NCBI RefSeq assembly: GCF_014836495.1
Contig: NZ_JACSQT010000001.1
Coordinates: 1-64,000 of the forward strand
DNA length: 64,000 nucleotides
Origin: Cytobacillus stercorigallinarum
GTDB taxonomy: Bacteria; Bacillota; Bacilli; Bacillales; Cytobacillaceae
Reading direction: 5' to 3'
The notes beneath the pieces are model-generated. The model did no database searches, had not been told where the DNA came from, and saw nothing but the letters and a program-made list of their open reading frames with translations. A program made the position numbers and the translations under genes. Shown here in pieces: positions 46,552 through 56,338 of this stretch (position 1 is the first letter of the stretch; each line of letters starts with the position of its first letter).

Positions 46552-48966
46552 ATGAGCTTTAATCATCAGCAAATTGAAGGTAAGTGGCAGCACTACTGGG
46601 AAGAACAAAAAACATTTAAAACAGGTGAAGAAAAAGGGAAGAGAAAGTTCTATGCGTTAGATATGTTCCCTTATCCGTCTGGTGTAGGTTTACACGTGGG
46701 ACACCCTGAAGGATATACAGCAACAGATATACTTGCACGCATGAAAAGAATGCAAGGGTATAATGTCCTTCATCCAATGGGGTGGGATGCATTTGGTTTA
46801 CCTGCTGAACAATATGCCCTTGATACAGGGAATGACCCAGCTGAATTTACCGAGAAAAACATTAACACATTCCGCCGTCAAATTAAATCATTAGGATTTT
46901 CTTATGACTGGGATCGTGAAATTAATACAACAGACCCGGAATATTATAAATGGACACAATGGATTTTCCTAAAGCTTTATGAAAAAGGTCTTGCTTATAT
47001 CGATGAAGTAGCAGTGAACTGGTGTCCTGCACTTGGAACTGTGCTTGCTAATGAAGAGGTAATTGATGGGAAAAGTGAACGTGGTGATCATCCGGTAGAA
47101 AGAAGACCAATGCGCCAATGGATGCTAAAAATAACTGCATATGCTGACCGTTTACTAGAGGATCTTGATTTACTTGATTGGCCAGAAAGTTTGAAGGATA
47201 TGCAGCGCAACTGGATTGGCCGTTCTGAAGGTGCTGAAGTGACTTTCCATATCGAAGGTGACAAAGGTACGTTTGAAGTGTTTACGACACGTCCAGATAC
47301 ATTATTTGGTGCCACATATGCTGTTCTTGCACCAGAACATAAACTAGTTGATGTGATTACAACAGAAGAGCAACGTCATGCAGTTAATGCTTATATTGAA
47401 AAAGTTAAAACAAAGAGTGATTTAGAAAGAACAGATTTAGCGAAAGAAAAAACAGGTGTATTCACAGGCGCTTATGCAATTAACCCTGCTAACGGTGAAA
47501 AAATGCCGATCTGGATTGCTGATTATGTGCTTGCTTCATATGGTACAGGTGCGATTATGGCTGTTCCAGCTCATGACGAGCGTGATTATGATTTCGCCAA
47601 AGAATTTAACTTGCCTATTAAAGAAGTCGTAGCTGGTGGATATATATATAAAGAAGCCTATGCTGGTGAAGGCGAACATATTAATTCTGATTTCTTAAAT
47701 GGCTTAGGTAAAGAAGAAGCGATTACAAAAATGATCGCTTGGCTAGAAGAGAAAGAGATTGGGACGAAAAAAGTGACATATCGCTTACGTGATTGGTTAT
47801 TTAGTCGTCAAAGATATTGGGGTGAACCCATTCCTGTTATCCATTGGGAAGATGGTACAATGACGGGAGTTCCTTACGAAGAGTTACCTTTAATTTTGCC
47901 AACAACAACGGAGATTAAGCCATCTGGTACAGGTGAATCACCGTTAGCTAATATTGAAGAGTGGGTAAATGTTATCGACCCTGTAACAGGTAAAAAAGGT
48001 CGCCGTGAAACGAACACAATGCCACAATGGGCAGGTAGCTGCTGGTACTATTTACGTTATATTGATCCGAAAAACAGTGAAGCATTAGCTGATGCGGAAA
48101 AATTAAAAGAATGGTTACCAGTTGATATTTATATTGGTGGAGCTGAACATGCTGTTCTTCATTTATTATATGCTCGTTTCTGGCATAAAGTATTATACGA
48201 TATCGGTGTAGTGGATACGAAAGAACCATTCCAAAAATTATTTAACCAAGGCATGATTCTTGGAGAAAATAATGAAAAAATGAGTAAGTCAAAAGGGAAT
48301 GTTGTTAATCCTGATGCCGTTGTAGAAAGTCATGGAGCAGATACACTTCGTCTATATGAAATGTTTATGGGTCCACTTGATGCCTCAATTGCTTGGTCTA
48401 CAAATGGATTAGATGGCTCTAGGCGCTTTTTGGACCGAATTTGGCGTTTGCTTGCTGAAGAAGATCATAGCTTAAGTAGCAAAGTGCAGGATGTAGAAGT
48501 ATCTCAACTAGAAAAAGTGTATCATCAGACAGTGAAAAAAGTAACAGAGGACTTTGAAGGATTACGCTTCAATACCGCTATTTCGCAAATGATGGTTTTC
48601 GTCAATGAAGCCTACAAAGCCGATATTCTTCCAAAGGCTTATGCAGAAGGGTTTGTAAAAATGTTGGCCCCAATTGCTCCACATATTGCAGAAGAACTAT
48701 GGGAAATCCTTGGTCACACAGGAACCATTTCTTATGAAGCTTGGCCAGCATACGATGAAGCGAAAATGACAGATGATGAAGTAGAGATCGTTATCCAAAT
48801 CAACGGTAAAGTGAAGGCAAAATTAATGGTACCTGTTGATGCACAAAAGGATGTTCTAGAGCAAATTGCCATGGATGATGATAAAATCAAAGAACAAATT
48901 GATGGCAAAACAGTAAGAAAAGTAATTGCTGTTCCTGGGAAGCTAGTAAATATTGTCGCTAATTAA
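46552..48966 (+). CDS. leuS: Leucyl-tRNA synthetase
   Basis: Class Ia synthetase of 804 residues, the same length as in B. subtilis. The HIGH-type motif is HVGH at 48-51, in a [16 protein letters not shown] block. The editing domain (CP1) includes [12 protein letters not shown] and [19 protein letters not shown], and KMSKS is at 576-580. AGGAGG lies upstream of the ATG. Expression is controlled by the T-box leader. Confidence 0.98.
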   Translation: MSFNHQQIEGKWQHYWEEQKTFKTGEEKGKRKFYALDMFPYPSGVGLHVGHPEGYTATDILARMKRMQGYNVLHPMGWDAFGLPAEQYALDTGNDPAEFTEKNINTFRRQIKSLGFSYDWDREINTTDPEYYKWTQWIFLKLYEKGLAYIDEVAVNWCPALGTVLANEEVIDGKSERGDHPVERRPMRQWMLKITAYADRLLEDLDLLDWPESLKDMQRNWIGRSEGAEVTFHIEGDKGTFEVFTTRPDTLFGATYAVLAPEHKLVDVITTEEQRHAVNAYIEKVKTKSDLERTDLAKEKTGVFTGAYAINPANGEKMPIWIADYVLASYGTGAIMAVPAHDERDYDFAKEFNLPIKEVVAGGYIYKEAYAGEGEHINSDFLNGLGKEEAITKMIAWLEEKEIGTKKVTYRLRDWLFSRQRYWGEPIPVIHWEDGTMTGVPYEELPLILPTTTEIKPSGTGESPLANIEEWVNVIDPVTGKKGRRETNTMPQWAGSCWYYLRYIDPKNSEALADAEKLKEWLPVDIYIGGAEHAVLHLLYARFWHKVLYDIGVVDTKEPFQKLFNQGMILGENNEKMSKSKGNVVNPDAVVESHGADTLRLYEMFMGPLDASIAWSTNGLDGSRRFLDRIWRLLAEEDHSLSSKVQDVEVSQLEKVYHQTVKKVTEDFEGLRFNTAISQMMVFVNEAYKADILPKAYAEGFVKMLAPIAPHIAEELWEILGHTGTISYEAWPAYDEAKMTDDEVEIVIQINGKVKAKLMVPVDAQKDVLEQIAMDDDKIKEQIDGKTVRKVIAVPGKLVNIVAN

Positions 48967-49092
48967 GTTTCTTTCGGAAAAAGAGGTAGCTTATGAAAAG
49001 AGCTACCCTTTTCCCTATGCGAATGTAATATTCGCATTTTGATAAACACTTCTTTAAAATAGAGATAACGATAATGGAAAGGGTGGTAGTAG

Positions 49093-49398
49093 ATGACTGG
49101 TATGAAAGAAATCACAACAGAAGAATTACAGAAAAAGTTAGAAGCAGGAGAACAACTTGAACTTGTAGATGTAAGGGAAGATGACGAAGTAGCTCAAGGC
49201 ATCATTCCTGGTGCAAAGCATATTAGGATGGGGACAATTCCTGAAAACCTTGATAAGTTTGATAAAGACAAAGAATATATTATGATTTGCCGTTCAGGGA
49301 ATCGTAGTGGACAAGTTTGTCGCTTTATGCAAGAACAAGGCTATCAAGTGACAAATATGGTCGGCGGTATGCTTGAGTGGGAAGGCGAAACAAAATAA
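49093..49398 (+). CDS. ytwF: Single-domain rhodanese YtwF
   Basis: A 101-residue sulfurtransferase-fold protein: LVDVREDDEVAQGIIPGAKHI, then the active-site loop CRSGNRS with its Cys at about residue 74. Predicted to carry persulfide sulfur in the cytoplasm. GGGTGG lies upstream of the ATG. Closed by its own terminator. Confidence 0.9.
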   Translation: MTGMKEITTEELQKKLEAGEQLELVDVREDDEVAQGIIPGAKHIRMGTIPENLDKFDKDKEYIMICRSGNRSGQVCRFMQEQGYQVTNMVGGMLEWEGETK

Positions 49399-49410
49399 TT
49401 GGTACGTATG

Positions 49411-49447
49411 AAGAAGGCCTCTTTTTTAGGAGGTCTTCTTTTTTTTG
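49411..49447 (+). terminator. Terminator of ytwF
   Basis: AAGAAGGCCTC / GAGGTCTTCTT stem and a T run. Confidence 0.9.
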
Positions 49448-49477
49448 AGTTGATAAAGGGCTAAAGGAATATGAATA

Positions 49478-49561
49478 TTATTTAGAATCAATAATCAAAC
49501 AAACGCAGAAAACCTGTCCAGCAGTGCGGAACAAACTGAGATTGTTACCGCATCGGTATAG
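49478..49561 (+). pseudogene. Possible remnant of a methyl-accepting chemotaxis protein
   Basis: An open stretch reads INNQTNAENLSSSAEQTEIV then TASV and stops. The Asn/Gln/Ser/Ala/Glu heptad style resembles the post-HAMP signalling helix of chemoreceptors. It is only about 27 codons with no start, no ribosome site and no continuation, so it may be chance. Confidence 0.2.
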
Positions 49562-49717
49562 CATGAAGCTCTTTAGTATGATGAGAACAAACGAAAACTT
49601 CATTTCTCACATACTAAAAAATGTGTTTACAAAGAGTTTCCGAAGCTCAGAAGAATTAATACTCAAGGGCAGGTCGGAAGTAGAGTTAATCAGCTCTGTC
49701 GCTTTTTACGAAAGGGT

Positions 49718-50145
49718 TTGTCCAATCTTTTGCTTTTCACAAGAAGTATGAGCAGCATAAAAGTAAAGCAAAGCGAATAGGTGAAGGTATTCACTAAAAG
49801 ATTGTCCGATTCTCTAGTTATCGGCCCAATCTTTTGTCATTCCCGAAGAGATAGGTCTGATTCACAGGTTATTGGCCCAATCTCACGCTCCCCCAGATTT
49901 TTGAAGGGGAAATCACTGCTTGATCCAATCAAATTTTTGTGCTTTTCCTGTTTTTTGACTCAATCCCCGTTTGATCCAATCAAAATTTCGCGCTTCTCCC
50001 GATTTTTGACGCGATCCCCGCCTGATCCAATCAAATTTTCACGCTTTTCCTGTTTTTTGACTCAATCCCCGTTTGATCCAATCAAATTTTCACGCTTCTC
50101 CCGATTTTTGACGCGATCCCTGCCTGAGCCAATCAAATTTTTGCG
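49718..50145 (+). repeat. 51-bp tandem repeat array
   Basis: Four complete 51-bp units (49921-49971, 49972-50022, 50023-50073, 50074-50124) and a partial fifth to about 50145. Units 1 and 3 are one subtype and 2 and 4 another, giving a 102-bp period. All begin TGATCCAATCAAA. Degenerate copies with GGCCCAATC, also spaced 51 and then 48 bp, lie upstream from about 49816. A weaker one (TCCAATCTTTTGC) is near 49721. Confidence 0.9.
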
Positions 50146-50353
50146 AGACCTTGAAGTGAAAAAATACCATAAAACAGTATCAGAACATAGAATAGGCTTT
50201 CAAACGAAGACAGCAGAAAATGCGAGGGAGATTATCGTCTATGATCATGAAATAATCGCACTTCATTTCAAAAACAAAAAGCCTACTTACTATAAAGTCT
50301 TAAATAAAGAAGCGCTCACAAGCATTATTGATACACTGACTTCAAAAAAATAA
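49781..50353 (+). CDS. Doubtful open frame through the repeat array
   Basis: The frame gives 190 codons, with 17-residue repeats such as DPIKFSRFSRFLTRSPP. The GTG start lacks a proper ribosome site, and the repeats may be open by composition alone. The last 60 or so residues (VSEHRIGFQTKTAENAREI onward, to KEALTSIIDTLTSKK) look more protein-like and might be the tail of a real or decayed small gene. I recognise no family. Treat as uncertain. Confidence 0.22.
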   Translation: MKVFTKRLSDSLVIGPIFCHSRRDRSDSQVIGPISRSPRFLKGKSLLDPIKFLCFSCFLTQSPFDPIKISRFSRFLTRSPPDPIKFSRFSCFLTQSPFDPIKFSRFSRFLTRSLPEPIKFLRDLEVKKYHKTVSEHRIGFQTKTAENAREIIVYDHEIIALHFKNKKPTYYKVLNKEALTSIIDTLTSKK

Positions 50354-50444
50354 TGAGCAACAATTTAAAAACCCTCCAATATACCACCACCCTACATTTC
50401 TTTTGCTATGATGTGAATCTATTCTTAGAAAAGGGAGTGAGTTG

Positions 50445-51161
50445 ATGGTACTGAAGGTAAAAGAATTGTCCGTTAGTTATGGGGAGAAAACGGTGGTTGA
50501 TAAGATTAGTTTCTCCATTCAAAAAGGAGAGGTACTGGGAATACTAGGAGAAAACGGTGCAGGAAAGACATCGTTGATAGAAGCTGTGCTAGGAATTAGG
50601 CCTGCTATTTATCAGGAAGTCTCTATATTAGGACAATCTCCTATTCATAATAGAAAGCAAGTTTTTGAGAAAGTGGGTGTGCAATTTCAAGAATCTCACT
50701 TTCCAGACAAAATGACCGTCGCTGAAAGCTGTCAGCAATGGAGTGTGTTATATAAGCACACTGAGCCATATCAATCTTTATTGACCAAATTTGGCTTACA
50801 AGATAAAGAGAATTCATTAGTTAAATCATTGTCAGGCGGTGAAAAACAAAGACTAGCTGTGTTATTGGCATTGTTACCCAACCCGGAATTGGTCTTTCTA
50901 GACGAATTAACTACGGGCTTAGATACGAAAGCAAGAAAAAAATTGTGGCAAACGTTAAGAGATTATAAGCGTGAAGGATTATCTATTGTCCTTACCTCTC
51001 ACTATATGGATGAAGTAGAAGCACTTTGCGACCGCATTATGATTTTAAAGAAAGGACATATCATATGTGAAGGAACGATAGCAGAAGTGATCACTTATTC
51101 AGGGCAAGCTTCACTGGAGGATGCCTATTTAGCTTTAACAGATGAAGAGGGGGAAAGATAA
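50445..51161 (+). CDS. ABC transporter ATP-binding protein (ABC-2 exporter type)
   Basis: A 238-residue ATPase: Walker A GENGAGKTSLI, signature LSGGEKQRLAVL, Walker B LVFLDELTTGLD, switch His in LTSHYMDEVEAL. This is the DrrA/CcmA-like class that drives lipid, drug or peptide export. ATG 50445 has AAGGGAG 7 nt upstream. It shares one base with the permease start (TAATG), so the pair is translationally coupled. Confidence 0.9.
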   Translation: MVLKVKELSVSYGEKTVVDKISFSIQKGEVLGILGENGAGKTSLIEAVLGIRPAIYQEVSILGQSPIHNRKQVFEKVGVQFQESHFPDKMTVAESCQQWSVLYKHTEPYQSLLTKFGLQDKENSLVKSLSGGEKQRLAVLLALLPNPELVFLDELTTGLDTKARKKLWQTLRDYKREGLSIVLTSHYMDEVEALCDRIMILKKGHIICEGTIAEVITYSGQASLEDAYLALTDEEGER

Positions 51162-51895
51162 TGACATTTTATACTTTAACAAAAATAGAAGCGAAACTCG
51201 TTTGGAGAGGTCTAGATATCCTGATCTTCGGTATCATTTTTCCAATCATTGTTGCCTTTTTATTTGGTTATATTATGAATAATGAACTGTTTACCCAAGG
51301 AAATACAATGTTCCTGCAATCTTATCCAGCAGTTGTCACAATTAGTATATTAGCTACAGGTGTAATGGGACTACCACTTACCATTGCTGATTACCGTCAT
51401 CGCCATATTTTAAAAAGATTTCAGGTGACCCCTGCTTCGCCTTTAACTTTGCTTTGTGCACAGGCATTCGTTCAATTTATTGCTTCAATATTGTCCTTCC
51501 TAGGTGTGACAGCGGTTTATCTTTTTGTTTTCAATTATGAAATGGCTGGCTCCTTTGGTTTGTTTCTTTGCAGTTATTTGTTTGTTTTAATTGCAATGTA
51601 TAGCATTGGTATACTCATCGGAAGTGTAGTTCCTGATCAAAAAGCAGCGAATTTATGGGGGTCGTTAGCCTATTTCGGAATGCTTCTATTTTCAGGTGCA
51701 ACCATACCTTTTGAAATTTTTCCGGAAATTTTACAGAATGTCTTTGCGTTCCTGCCTTTATCACAAGGTATTCAGTTGCTTAAGGAAGTAAGCTTAGGCG
51801 GAGTTCTAAGCGACATGATTTATCCAATTGTAGCAATGACGGCATGTGTATTAATTAGTAGCTTCCTTTCAATTAAATATTTTAGATGGAAGTAG
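51161..51895 (+). CDS. ABC-2 type exporter permease
   Basis: A 244-residue membrane protein with six predicted helices. It includes the ABC-2 signature zone around LATGVMGLPLTIADYRHRHI and RFQVTPASPLTLL, and GATIPFEIFPEILQNVFAFLP near the end. Works with the ATPase just upstream. A MerR-type gene follows 6 bp later and probably controls the set. The exported substrate is unknown. Confidence 0.88.
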   Translation: MTFYTLTKIEAKLVWRGLDILIFGIIFPIIVAFLFGYIMNNELFTQGNTMFLQSYPAVVTISILATGVMGLPLTIADYRHRHILKRFQVTPASPLTLLCAQAFVQFIASILSFLGVTAVYLFVFNYEMAGSFGLFLCSYLFVLIAMYSIGILIGSVVPDQKAANLWGSLAYFGMLLFSGATIPFEIFPEILQNVFAFLPLSQGIQLLKEVSLGGVLSDMIYPIVAMTACVLISSFLSIKYFRWK

Positions 51896-51901
51896 TGGGA
51901 T

Positions 51902-52290
51902 ATGTTGGTTTATTTAACTAAAGAAATCGCTGATAGTATGGGCGTTCATCCTAATACAATGAGAGTTTACGAGGAGTGGGGATATCTTTCTCCTGCTCCT
52001 CGTGCTGTTAATGGATATAGACAATATGATGAAATACACCTCTTCCAATTGAAAATAGCGAGGTTAGCTTTTCGATGTGAAATTATTCAAGGAAATATCC
52101 GTAACAGTGCAAGAGAGGTTGTGCGCAAAGTGGTCAGAAACAATTTCTGAAAGCATATGAACAGGCTGAAAAACATTCACTACGTGTAAGCAAGGCATAT
52201 GAAAGAGCGTTAGAAGCAGCTGAGATTGCAGAGGGATGGTTATATTCAACTAAAAAAACCAAAGTAAAGGATTGTCAAGACATCAAGTAG
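51902..52290 (+). pseudogene. MerR-family regulator, frameshifted
   Basis: The first frame gives a normal MerR helix-turn-helix (YLTKEIADSMGVHPNTMRVY, then EEWGYLSPAPR and NGYRQYDEIHLFQL) but stops at 52150 after 82 residues. The -1 frame from about 52123 continues with QKQFLKAYEQAEKHSLRVSK and RALEAAEIAEGWL to a stop at 52290, a typical MerR C-terminal coiled coil. One base has probably been lost between about 52123 and 52135. The DNA-binding half might still be made. It lies directly after the exporter genes. Confidence 0.8.
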
Positions 52291-52472
52291 CATTCGAATG
52301 AGTGATTGATTTACTGATATCTCCCATCACCCACAAGAAAGATAGGCAAATGGTGGTTAAAAGAATACGTTTAAGCCTCCTCATTTCATCACCTTATACT
52401 CGTGTATATATTACGAATTTTCTGTTAATAATAAATGAAAATACTCATTCCCATGGAGGGGGTTTTCATCAA

Positions 52473-52655
52473 ATGATCAAGGTAAAGTTATTTGACCAAG
52501 AACATGAAAAAGATCTAGAGGTTGCGATGAACCGTTTTTTAGAAAAGGTTGAAGAACAAAAGCTTGTTGATATTAAATATAATATTGCTGCGATGCAAGA
52601 AGAAGATGAGGAGCAAATTTATTGTTTTTCGGCGATGGTTATATATAGAGCGTAA
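52473..52655 (+). CDS. cse60: Sporulation protein Cse60
   Basis: A 60-residue acidic protein, MIKVKLFDQEHEKDLEVAMN to QIYCFSAMVIYRA, matching B. subtilis Cse60 (YteV), a SigE-controlled mother-cell protein of unknown role. GGAGGGGG lies about 10 nt before the ATG. A loose SigE-like promoter is seen: GTATATATT (52404-52412), 14 bp, AATAATAA (52427-52434). A longer upstream frame has no ribosome site. Confidence 0.88.
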   Translation: MIKVKLFDQEHEKDLEVAMNRFLEKVEEQKLVDIKYNIAAMQEEDEEQIYCFSAMVIYRA

Positions 52656-52683
52656 CTACTTTAAAATCAAGTAGTTACGCTTT
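52651..52683. terminator. Terminator between cse60 and ytfP (convergent)
   Basis: CGTAACTACT / AGTAGTTACG perfect stem overlapping the stop of cse60, with CTTTT on the right. Confidence 0.82.
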
Positions 52684-53947
52684 TCCTTAGAGCAGCATTA
52701 CTCCCTGCTAGGCGTCCTGTGACAAGAGCGGAGGTAATGTTGTAGCCGCCTGTATAGCCATGGATATCAAGGATTTCTCCGCAAAAAAATAATCCATCCA
52801 TTTTTTTCGATGCCATTGTTTGTGGTTCAATTTCTTTGACAGAAACGCCCCCACCTGTTACAAAGGCCTTTTCTAATGGTAATGTACCATCTATTTCAAT
52901 GCGGAAATCGTGTAGTCGATTAACGAATAAACGAAGCAGTTCATTTGTGATACTTGCTGCCTGTGTGGTTGGGTCAATGCCTACTTCTTCTAAGTGGAAG
53001 AGAAGATACCTTTCAGGAACGATCCCTTTTAGCAAGTTTTTAATACTCTTTTTCGGTTCATTTTTTTTAAGTGTTACGATCTCTTGGAAAGTCTTCTCAG
53101 CATTTTGCTCGGGTAGGGAATTAATGCGTACGTTTACTTTGTTTAGTTTCCACTTCTTCATCGCTTTAACGACGAATTGACTGCATCTTAAAATCGCAGG
53201 TCCGCTTAGCCCGAAATGGGTGAAAATCATGTCCATTCGATGTGTAATTAATGGCTTATCTTTAGGGTTCAATACACTTACATCCACATCGCGCAAAGAG
53301 AGTCCTTGTAGCGCTTTGTTCTTTATAAATGATTCGCTAGATGTTAACGGAACTTCTGTCGGGAATAAATCTGTAATCGTATGTCCAGCTTTCTCTGCCC
53401 AACCGTAGCCATCTCCTGTAGATCCTGTATGGGGTACAGATTTGCCTCCCACTGCTAGCACAACAGCTTTTCCGTGAAACTGTTCACCGGAATGTAATTG
53501 GACTGTATGGCTTCTCTCTGGTTGGAATTGAATATCAGCAACAGGACTATTTGTTTTTATTGTTACTTTCAATTCGTCTAGCCTTGTAAGTAGCGCATCA
53601 ACAACAGATTGTGCTTTATTACTTACAGGGAACATCCTACCGTGGTCTTCCTCTTTTAAGGCGATACCAAGCTTCTCAAAAAAACGGATAATATCTTCAT
53701 TACTAAAAATGGAGAAGGCGCTATGAAGAAAGCGTCCGTTACCAGGAATATGTTTAATGATTTCATCGATTGGGAGCCGATTAGTCACGTTACAACGGCC
53801 ACCACCTGAAATCGCCAGTTTTCTACCTAATTTATTGCCTTTATCAATAAGTAATACTTTTGCTTTATTCTCTGCAGCACCAATGGCAGCCATTAGACCA
53901 GATGGCCCACCGCCAATGACAATGACATCATATTGTGTTTGTTTCAT
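52667..53947 (-). CDS. ytfP: FAD-dependent oxidoreductase, YtfP/HI0933 family
   Basis: A 426-residue flavoprotein. The dinucleotide-binding motif [15 protein letters not shown] is near the N terminus. Family segments [30 protein letters not shown] and the C-terminal [17 protein letters not shown] are present. It is close to B. subtilis YtfP; the reaction is unknown. I use the ATG at 53947 ([13 protein letters not shown]) as in that protein; longer in-frame starts up to 54019 lack well-placed ribosome sites. Confidence 0.9.
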   Translation of the reverse strand: MKQTQYDVIVIGGGPSGLMAAIGAAENKAKVLLIDKGNKLGRKLAISGGGRCNVTNRLPIDEIIKHIPGNGRFLHSAFSIFSNEDIIRFFEKLGIALKEEDHGRMFPVSNKAQSVVDALLTRLDELKVTIKTNSPVADIQFQPERSHTVQLHSGEQFHGKAVVLAVGGKSVPHTGSTGDGYGWAEKAGHTITDLFPTEVPLTSSESFIKNKALQGLSLRDVDVSVLNPKDKPLITHRMDMIFTHFGLSGPAILRCSQFVVKAMKKWKLNKVNVRINSLPEQNAEKTFQEIVTLKKNEPKKSIKNLLKGIVPERYLLFHLEEVGIDPTTQAASITNELLRLFVNRLHDFRIEIDGTLPLEKAFVTGGGVSVKEIEPQTMASKKMDGLFFCGEILDIHGYTGGYNITSALVTGRLAGSNAALRKSVTT

Positions 53948-54189
53948 TTTCTTCACCAACTTTTTCTCTTTCAATGAAAATAGCATACCTTTGCTATTAT
54001 AAAGCAAAAGATACAACATCTAAACATCTTCTTAAAAAATCATTAAGAATGAAAAGAGTCGTCTGAGATAAAAATATGTCTATTATTGTCGTAACATATG
54101 GTAGAATGAGAAGTTGTATAGTTTAATTTTGTGAATGATAGAAAACACCACGCTTTTGGTAGCGCTTGGACAATAGAGGATGGGATTAT

Positions 54190-55806
54190 ATGTCGTCTAA
54201 GCTTTTACGAGGAACATTTATTTTAACTCTTGGTACATTCATATCTAAGTTTCTTGGATTATTTTATGTGATTCCATTTTATCAAATCGTTGGAAACGAA
54301 GGAACAATCCTTTATAACTATTCTTATGTACCATACACAATCTTTATTAGTGTGGCGACTGCGGGTGTACCGCTTGCCGTCTCAAAGTTTATTTCAAAGT
54401 ATAACGCATTAGAAGAATATGCAGTCGGAAGGAAGCTGTTTAAGTCCGGTTTAATTATTATGCTTTGTAGTGGGTTTGCATGCTTCTTAATCATGTATAT
54501 GGGAGCGCCTACGCTAGCGAAGATTTTTGTGGACCCAGAAGATGTAGCAATGCTACAAGACATTGTCTCCGTTATTCGAGCGGTCAGCTTTGCCTTAATC
54601 ATTATCCCGTTTATGAGCTTAATTCGCGGATTCTTCCAAGGTCATCAATCAATGGGACCTTCAGCCGTATCTCAGGTCGTTGAACAAATTGTACGAATTG
54701 CCTTTCTACTTGCAGGGGCATTTGTCGTTATTTATGTAATGGATGGCGATCTTGTTACAGCAGTCAGTGTCGCTACTTTTGCAGCCTTTATAGGTGGTAT
54801 CGGTAGTTTAGCTGTTTTGTTTATTTATTGGTACAAAAGAAAGCCTTATTTAGATCAATTATTGGTTAAAGATAAAGGTACAATGGATATTTCTCTTACA
54901 GACATGTATAAGGAAATCATTCTTTACTCTATTCCCTTTGTACTTGTCGCATTGGTTAATCCGTTATTCCAAATGATTGATTTATCTACGTTTAATAAAG
55001 CAATGCAATCGATTGGCTACACTGGTTCAGAAGCAGGCGCAGCACTTTCGGTACTTAACTATCAAACCCATAAATTAGTGATGATTCCTGTTACTTTAGC
55101 AACTGCATTTTCATTAACACTCGTACCGACTATTACAAATTCTTTTATAAAAAATGATCGTATAACGATGAACCGTCAATTAAATCAAACATTTCAAGTG
55201 ATTTTATTTTTAATTTTGCCAGCGGTTGTCGGCCTTGCTTTATTAGCTGAACCAGTATACACATTGTTTTATGAGCATAGTGAGTTAGGCACTGATGTAC
55301 TGCGGGCTTATGCACCAGTGGCGATGTTATTTGCCCTTTATGCAGTGACAGCTGCGATTCTACAAGGGATCAATGAGCAGCGCTTTACGATCCTTAGTTT
55401 ATTAGTAGGGATTTTAGTAAAGCTTGCATTAAATATACCCCTAATTAAGTGGTTAGAAACAGAGGGAGCAGTTCTAGCAACTGCACTTGGTTATGCTGTG
55501 GCTATTTTAATCAACTTGATTGTCATTAAAATATTCTCAGGCTACCAATTTAGATTTGTATTTCGACGCAGTTTATTAATTATTATTCTTACATTGGTTA
55601 TGACTGTTATTACGTGGGTCCTTTATCAAATATTAATGATTTTCTTAAATCCAGCTTCTGGATGGCATGCAATTATCATTGTGTTTGTTTGTGGAGGAGT
55701 AGGTGCAAGTGTATACTTCTATCTTGCAAATAAGATTCGTCTATTACCACTATTATTTGGAGATAGAATCGATCGGATTTTAATTAAACTGAAGTTGAAG
55801 AAATAG
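54190..55806 (+). CDS. murJ: Lipid II flippase MurJ (YtgP)
   Basis: A 538-residue MATE/MOP-superfamily membrane protein with about 14 helices. It matches B. subtilis YtgP, one of two alternative lipid II flippases (the other is Amj). The opening LLRGTFILTLGTFISKFLGL and the NEGTILYNYSYVPYT segment are typical. ATG 54190 follows GAGGATGGG; a longer frame upstream has no site. Exports the peptidoglycan precursor across the membrane. Ends at a strong terminator. Confidence 0.92.
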   Translation: MSSKLLRGTFILTLGTFISKFLGLFYVIPFYQIVGNEGTILYNYSYVPYTIFISVATAGVPLAVSKFISKYNALEEYAVGRKLFKSGLIIMLCSGFACFLIMYMGAPTLAKIFVDPEDVAMLQDIVSVIRAVSFALIIIPFMSLIRGFFQGHQSMGPSAVSQVVEQIVRIAFLLAGAFVVIYVMDGDLVTAVSVATFAAFIGGIGSLAVLFIYWYKRKPYLDQLLVKDKGTMDISLTDMYKEIILYSIPFVLVALVNPLFQMIDLSTFNKAMQSIGYTGSEAGAALSVLNYQTHKLVMIPVTLATAFSLTLVPTITNSFIKNDRITMNRQLNQTFQVILFLILPAVVGLALLAEPVYTLFYEHSELGTDVLRAYAPVAMLFALYAVTAAILQGINEQRFTILSLLVGILVKLALNIPLIKWLETEGAVLATALGYAVAILINLIVIKIFSGYQFRFVFRRSLLIIILTLVMTVITWVLYQILMIFLNPASGWHAIIIVFVCGGVGASVYFYLANKIRLLPLLFGDRIDRILIKLKLKK

Positions 55807-55819
55807 TATCTAGTCTTTA

Positions 55820-55856
55820 GGCGCCCAGCTTATCTATGCTGGGTGCCATTTTTTTT
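55820..55856 (+). terminator. Terminator of murJ
   Basis: Ten-base stem GGCGCCCAGC / GCTGGGTGCC (one G-U pair), 8-nt loop, eight T. Confidence 0.92.
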
Positions 55857-55901
55857 ACTGTATCGTCTTAATGAAATGTTGTCCTACAAGGAAACTAGTA
55901 A

Positions 55902-55970
55902 TGGCCAGGGAAATATTTGTTGCAGCTCTCAAGAGAGTCCAATAAATATATCCCTAGCCATTTTTTTTGA
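55902..55970 (+). repeat. Long composite hairpin with T tail
   Basis: AATGGCCAGGGAAATATTT pairs at 17 of 19 positions with AAATATATCCCTAGCCATT. The interior contains a second small hairpin (CTCTC AA GAGAG). A run of T follows on the plus strand. It may be a second terminator or a structured RNA. Confidence 0.6.
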
Positions 55971-55979
55971 TCGCTTATG

Positions 55980-56258
55980 TTAACAGATGGTTACTTCACT
56001 TGTAATGATTTCCCCGCTTTGGTGGTTCATATGTTCAACGCCACTTTCACAGTTCTCTGGATTCTCCCATTTGATTATATATTTATTGCCTTTCTGTTCA
56101 ATTGAAACGATAGTTACCTTCCCAATTGTTCTTGTATTTTTTTCAATAACGATGGACTTGGCTTGTTGTTCGGAAATTTTAGGTTCTGGTGCTGTCGAAC
56201 AGCTACTTAAAAAGAGTAGGAACAGAAATAGCAGTAGATAAGATGTTTTTTTTATCAA
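55980..56258 (-). CDS. Small lipoprotein, unknown
   Basis: A 92-residue protein with a signal peptide ending in lipobox LSSC. Then follows a compact domain (SEQQAKSIVIEKNTRTIGKV, then VTIVSIEQKGNKYIIKWE) ending in two Cys (NCES and VTIC). The arrangement of one helix and three strands recalls PepSY-like folds, but this is only a guess. Predicted to be anchored on the outer face of the membrane. AAGGGGAA precedes the ATG. Confidence 0.72.
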   Translation of the reverse strand: MIKKTSYLLLFLFLLFLSSCSTAPEPKISEQQAKSIVIEKNTRTIGKVTIVSIEQKGNKYIIKWENPENCESGVEHMNHQSGEIITSEVTIC

Positions 56259-56338
56259 GTGGATTCCCCTTTTTATGAGTAGACGGAATGATGAGCTGGA
56301 AGTTTCATTGGGGGTGGTATAAACTTAAAAATTCGTTG

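Noticed and set aside
49718..50145. Possible CRISPR array
   Set aside because: The units abut directly with no unique spacers, the period is 51 bp and no cas genes are near, so it is a plain tandem repeat.
52302..52472. Long N-terminal extension of Cse60
   Set aside because: No ribosome site, and the family is 60 residues long starting at the ATG after GGAGGGGG.
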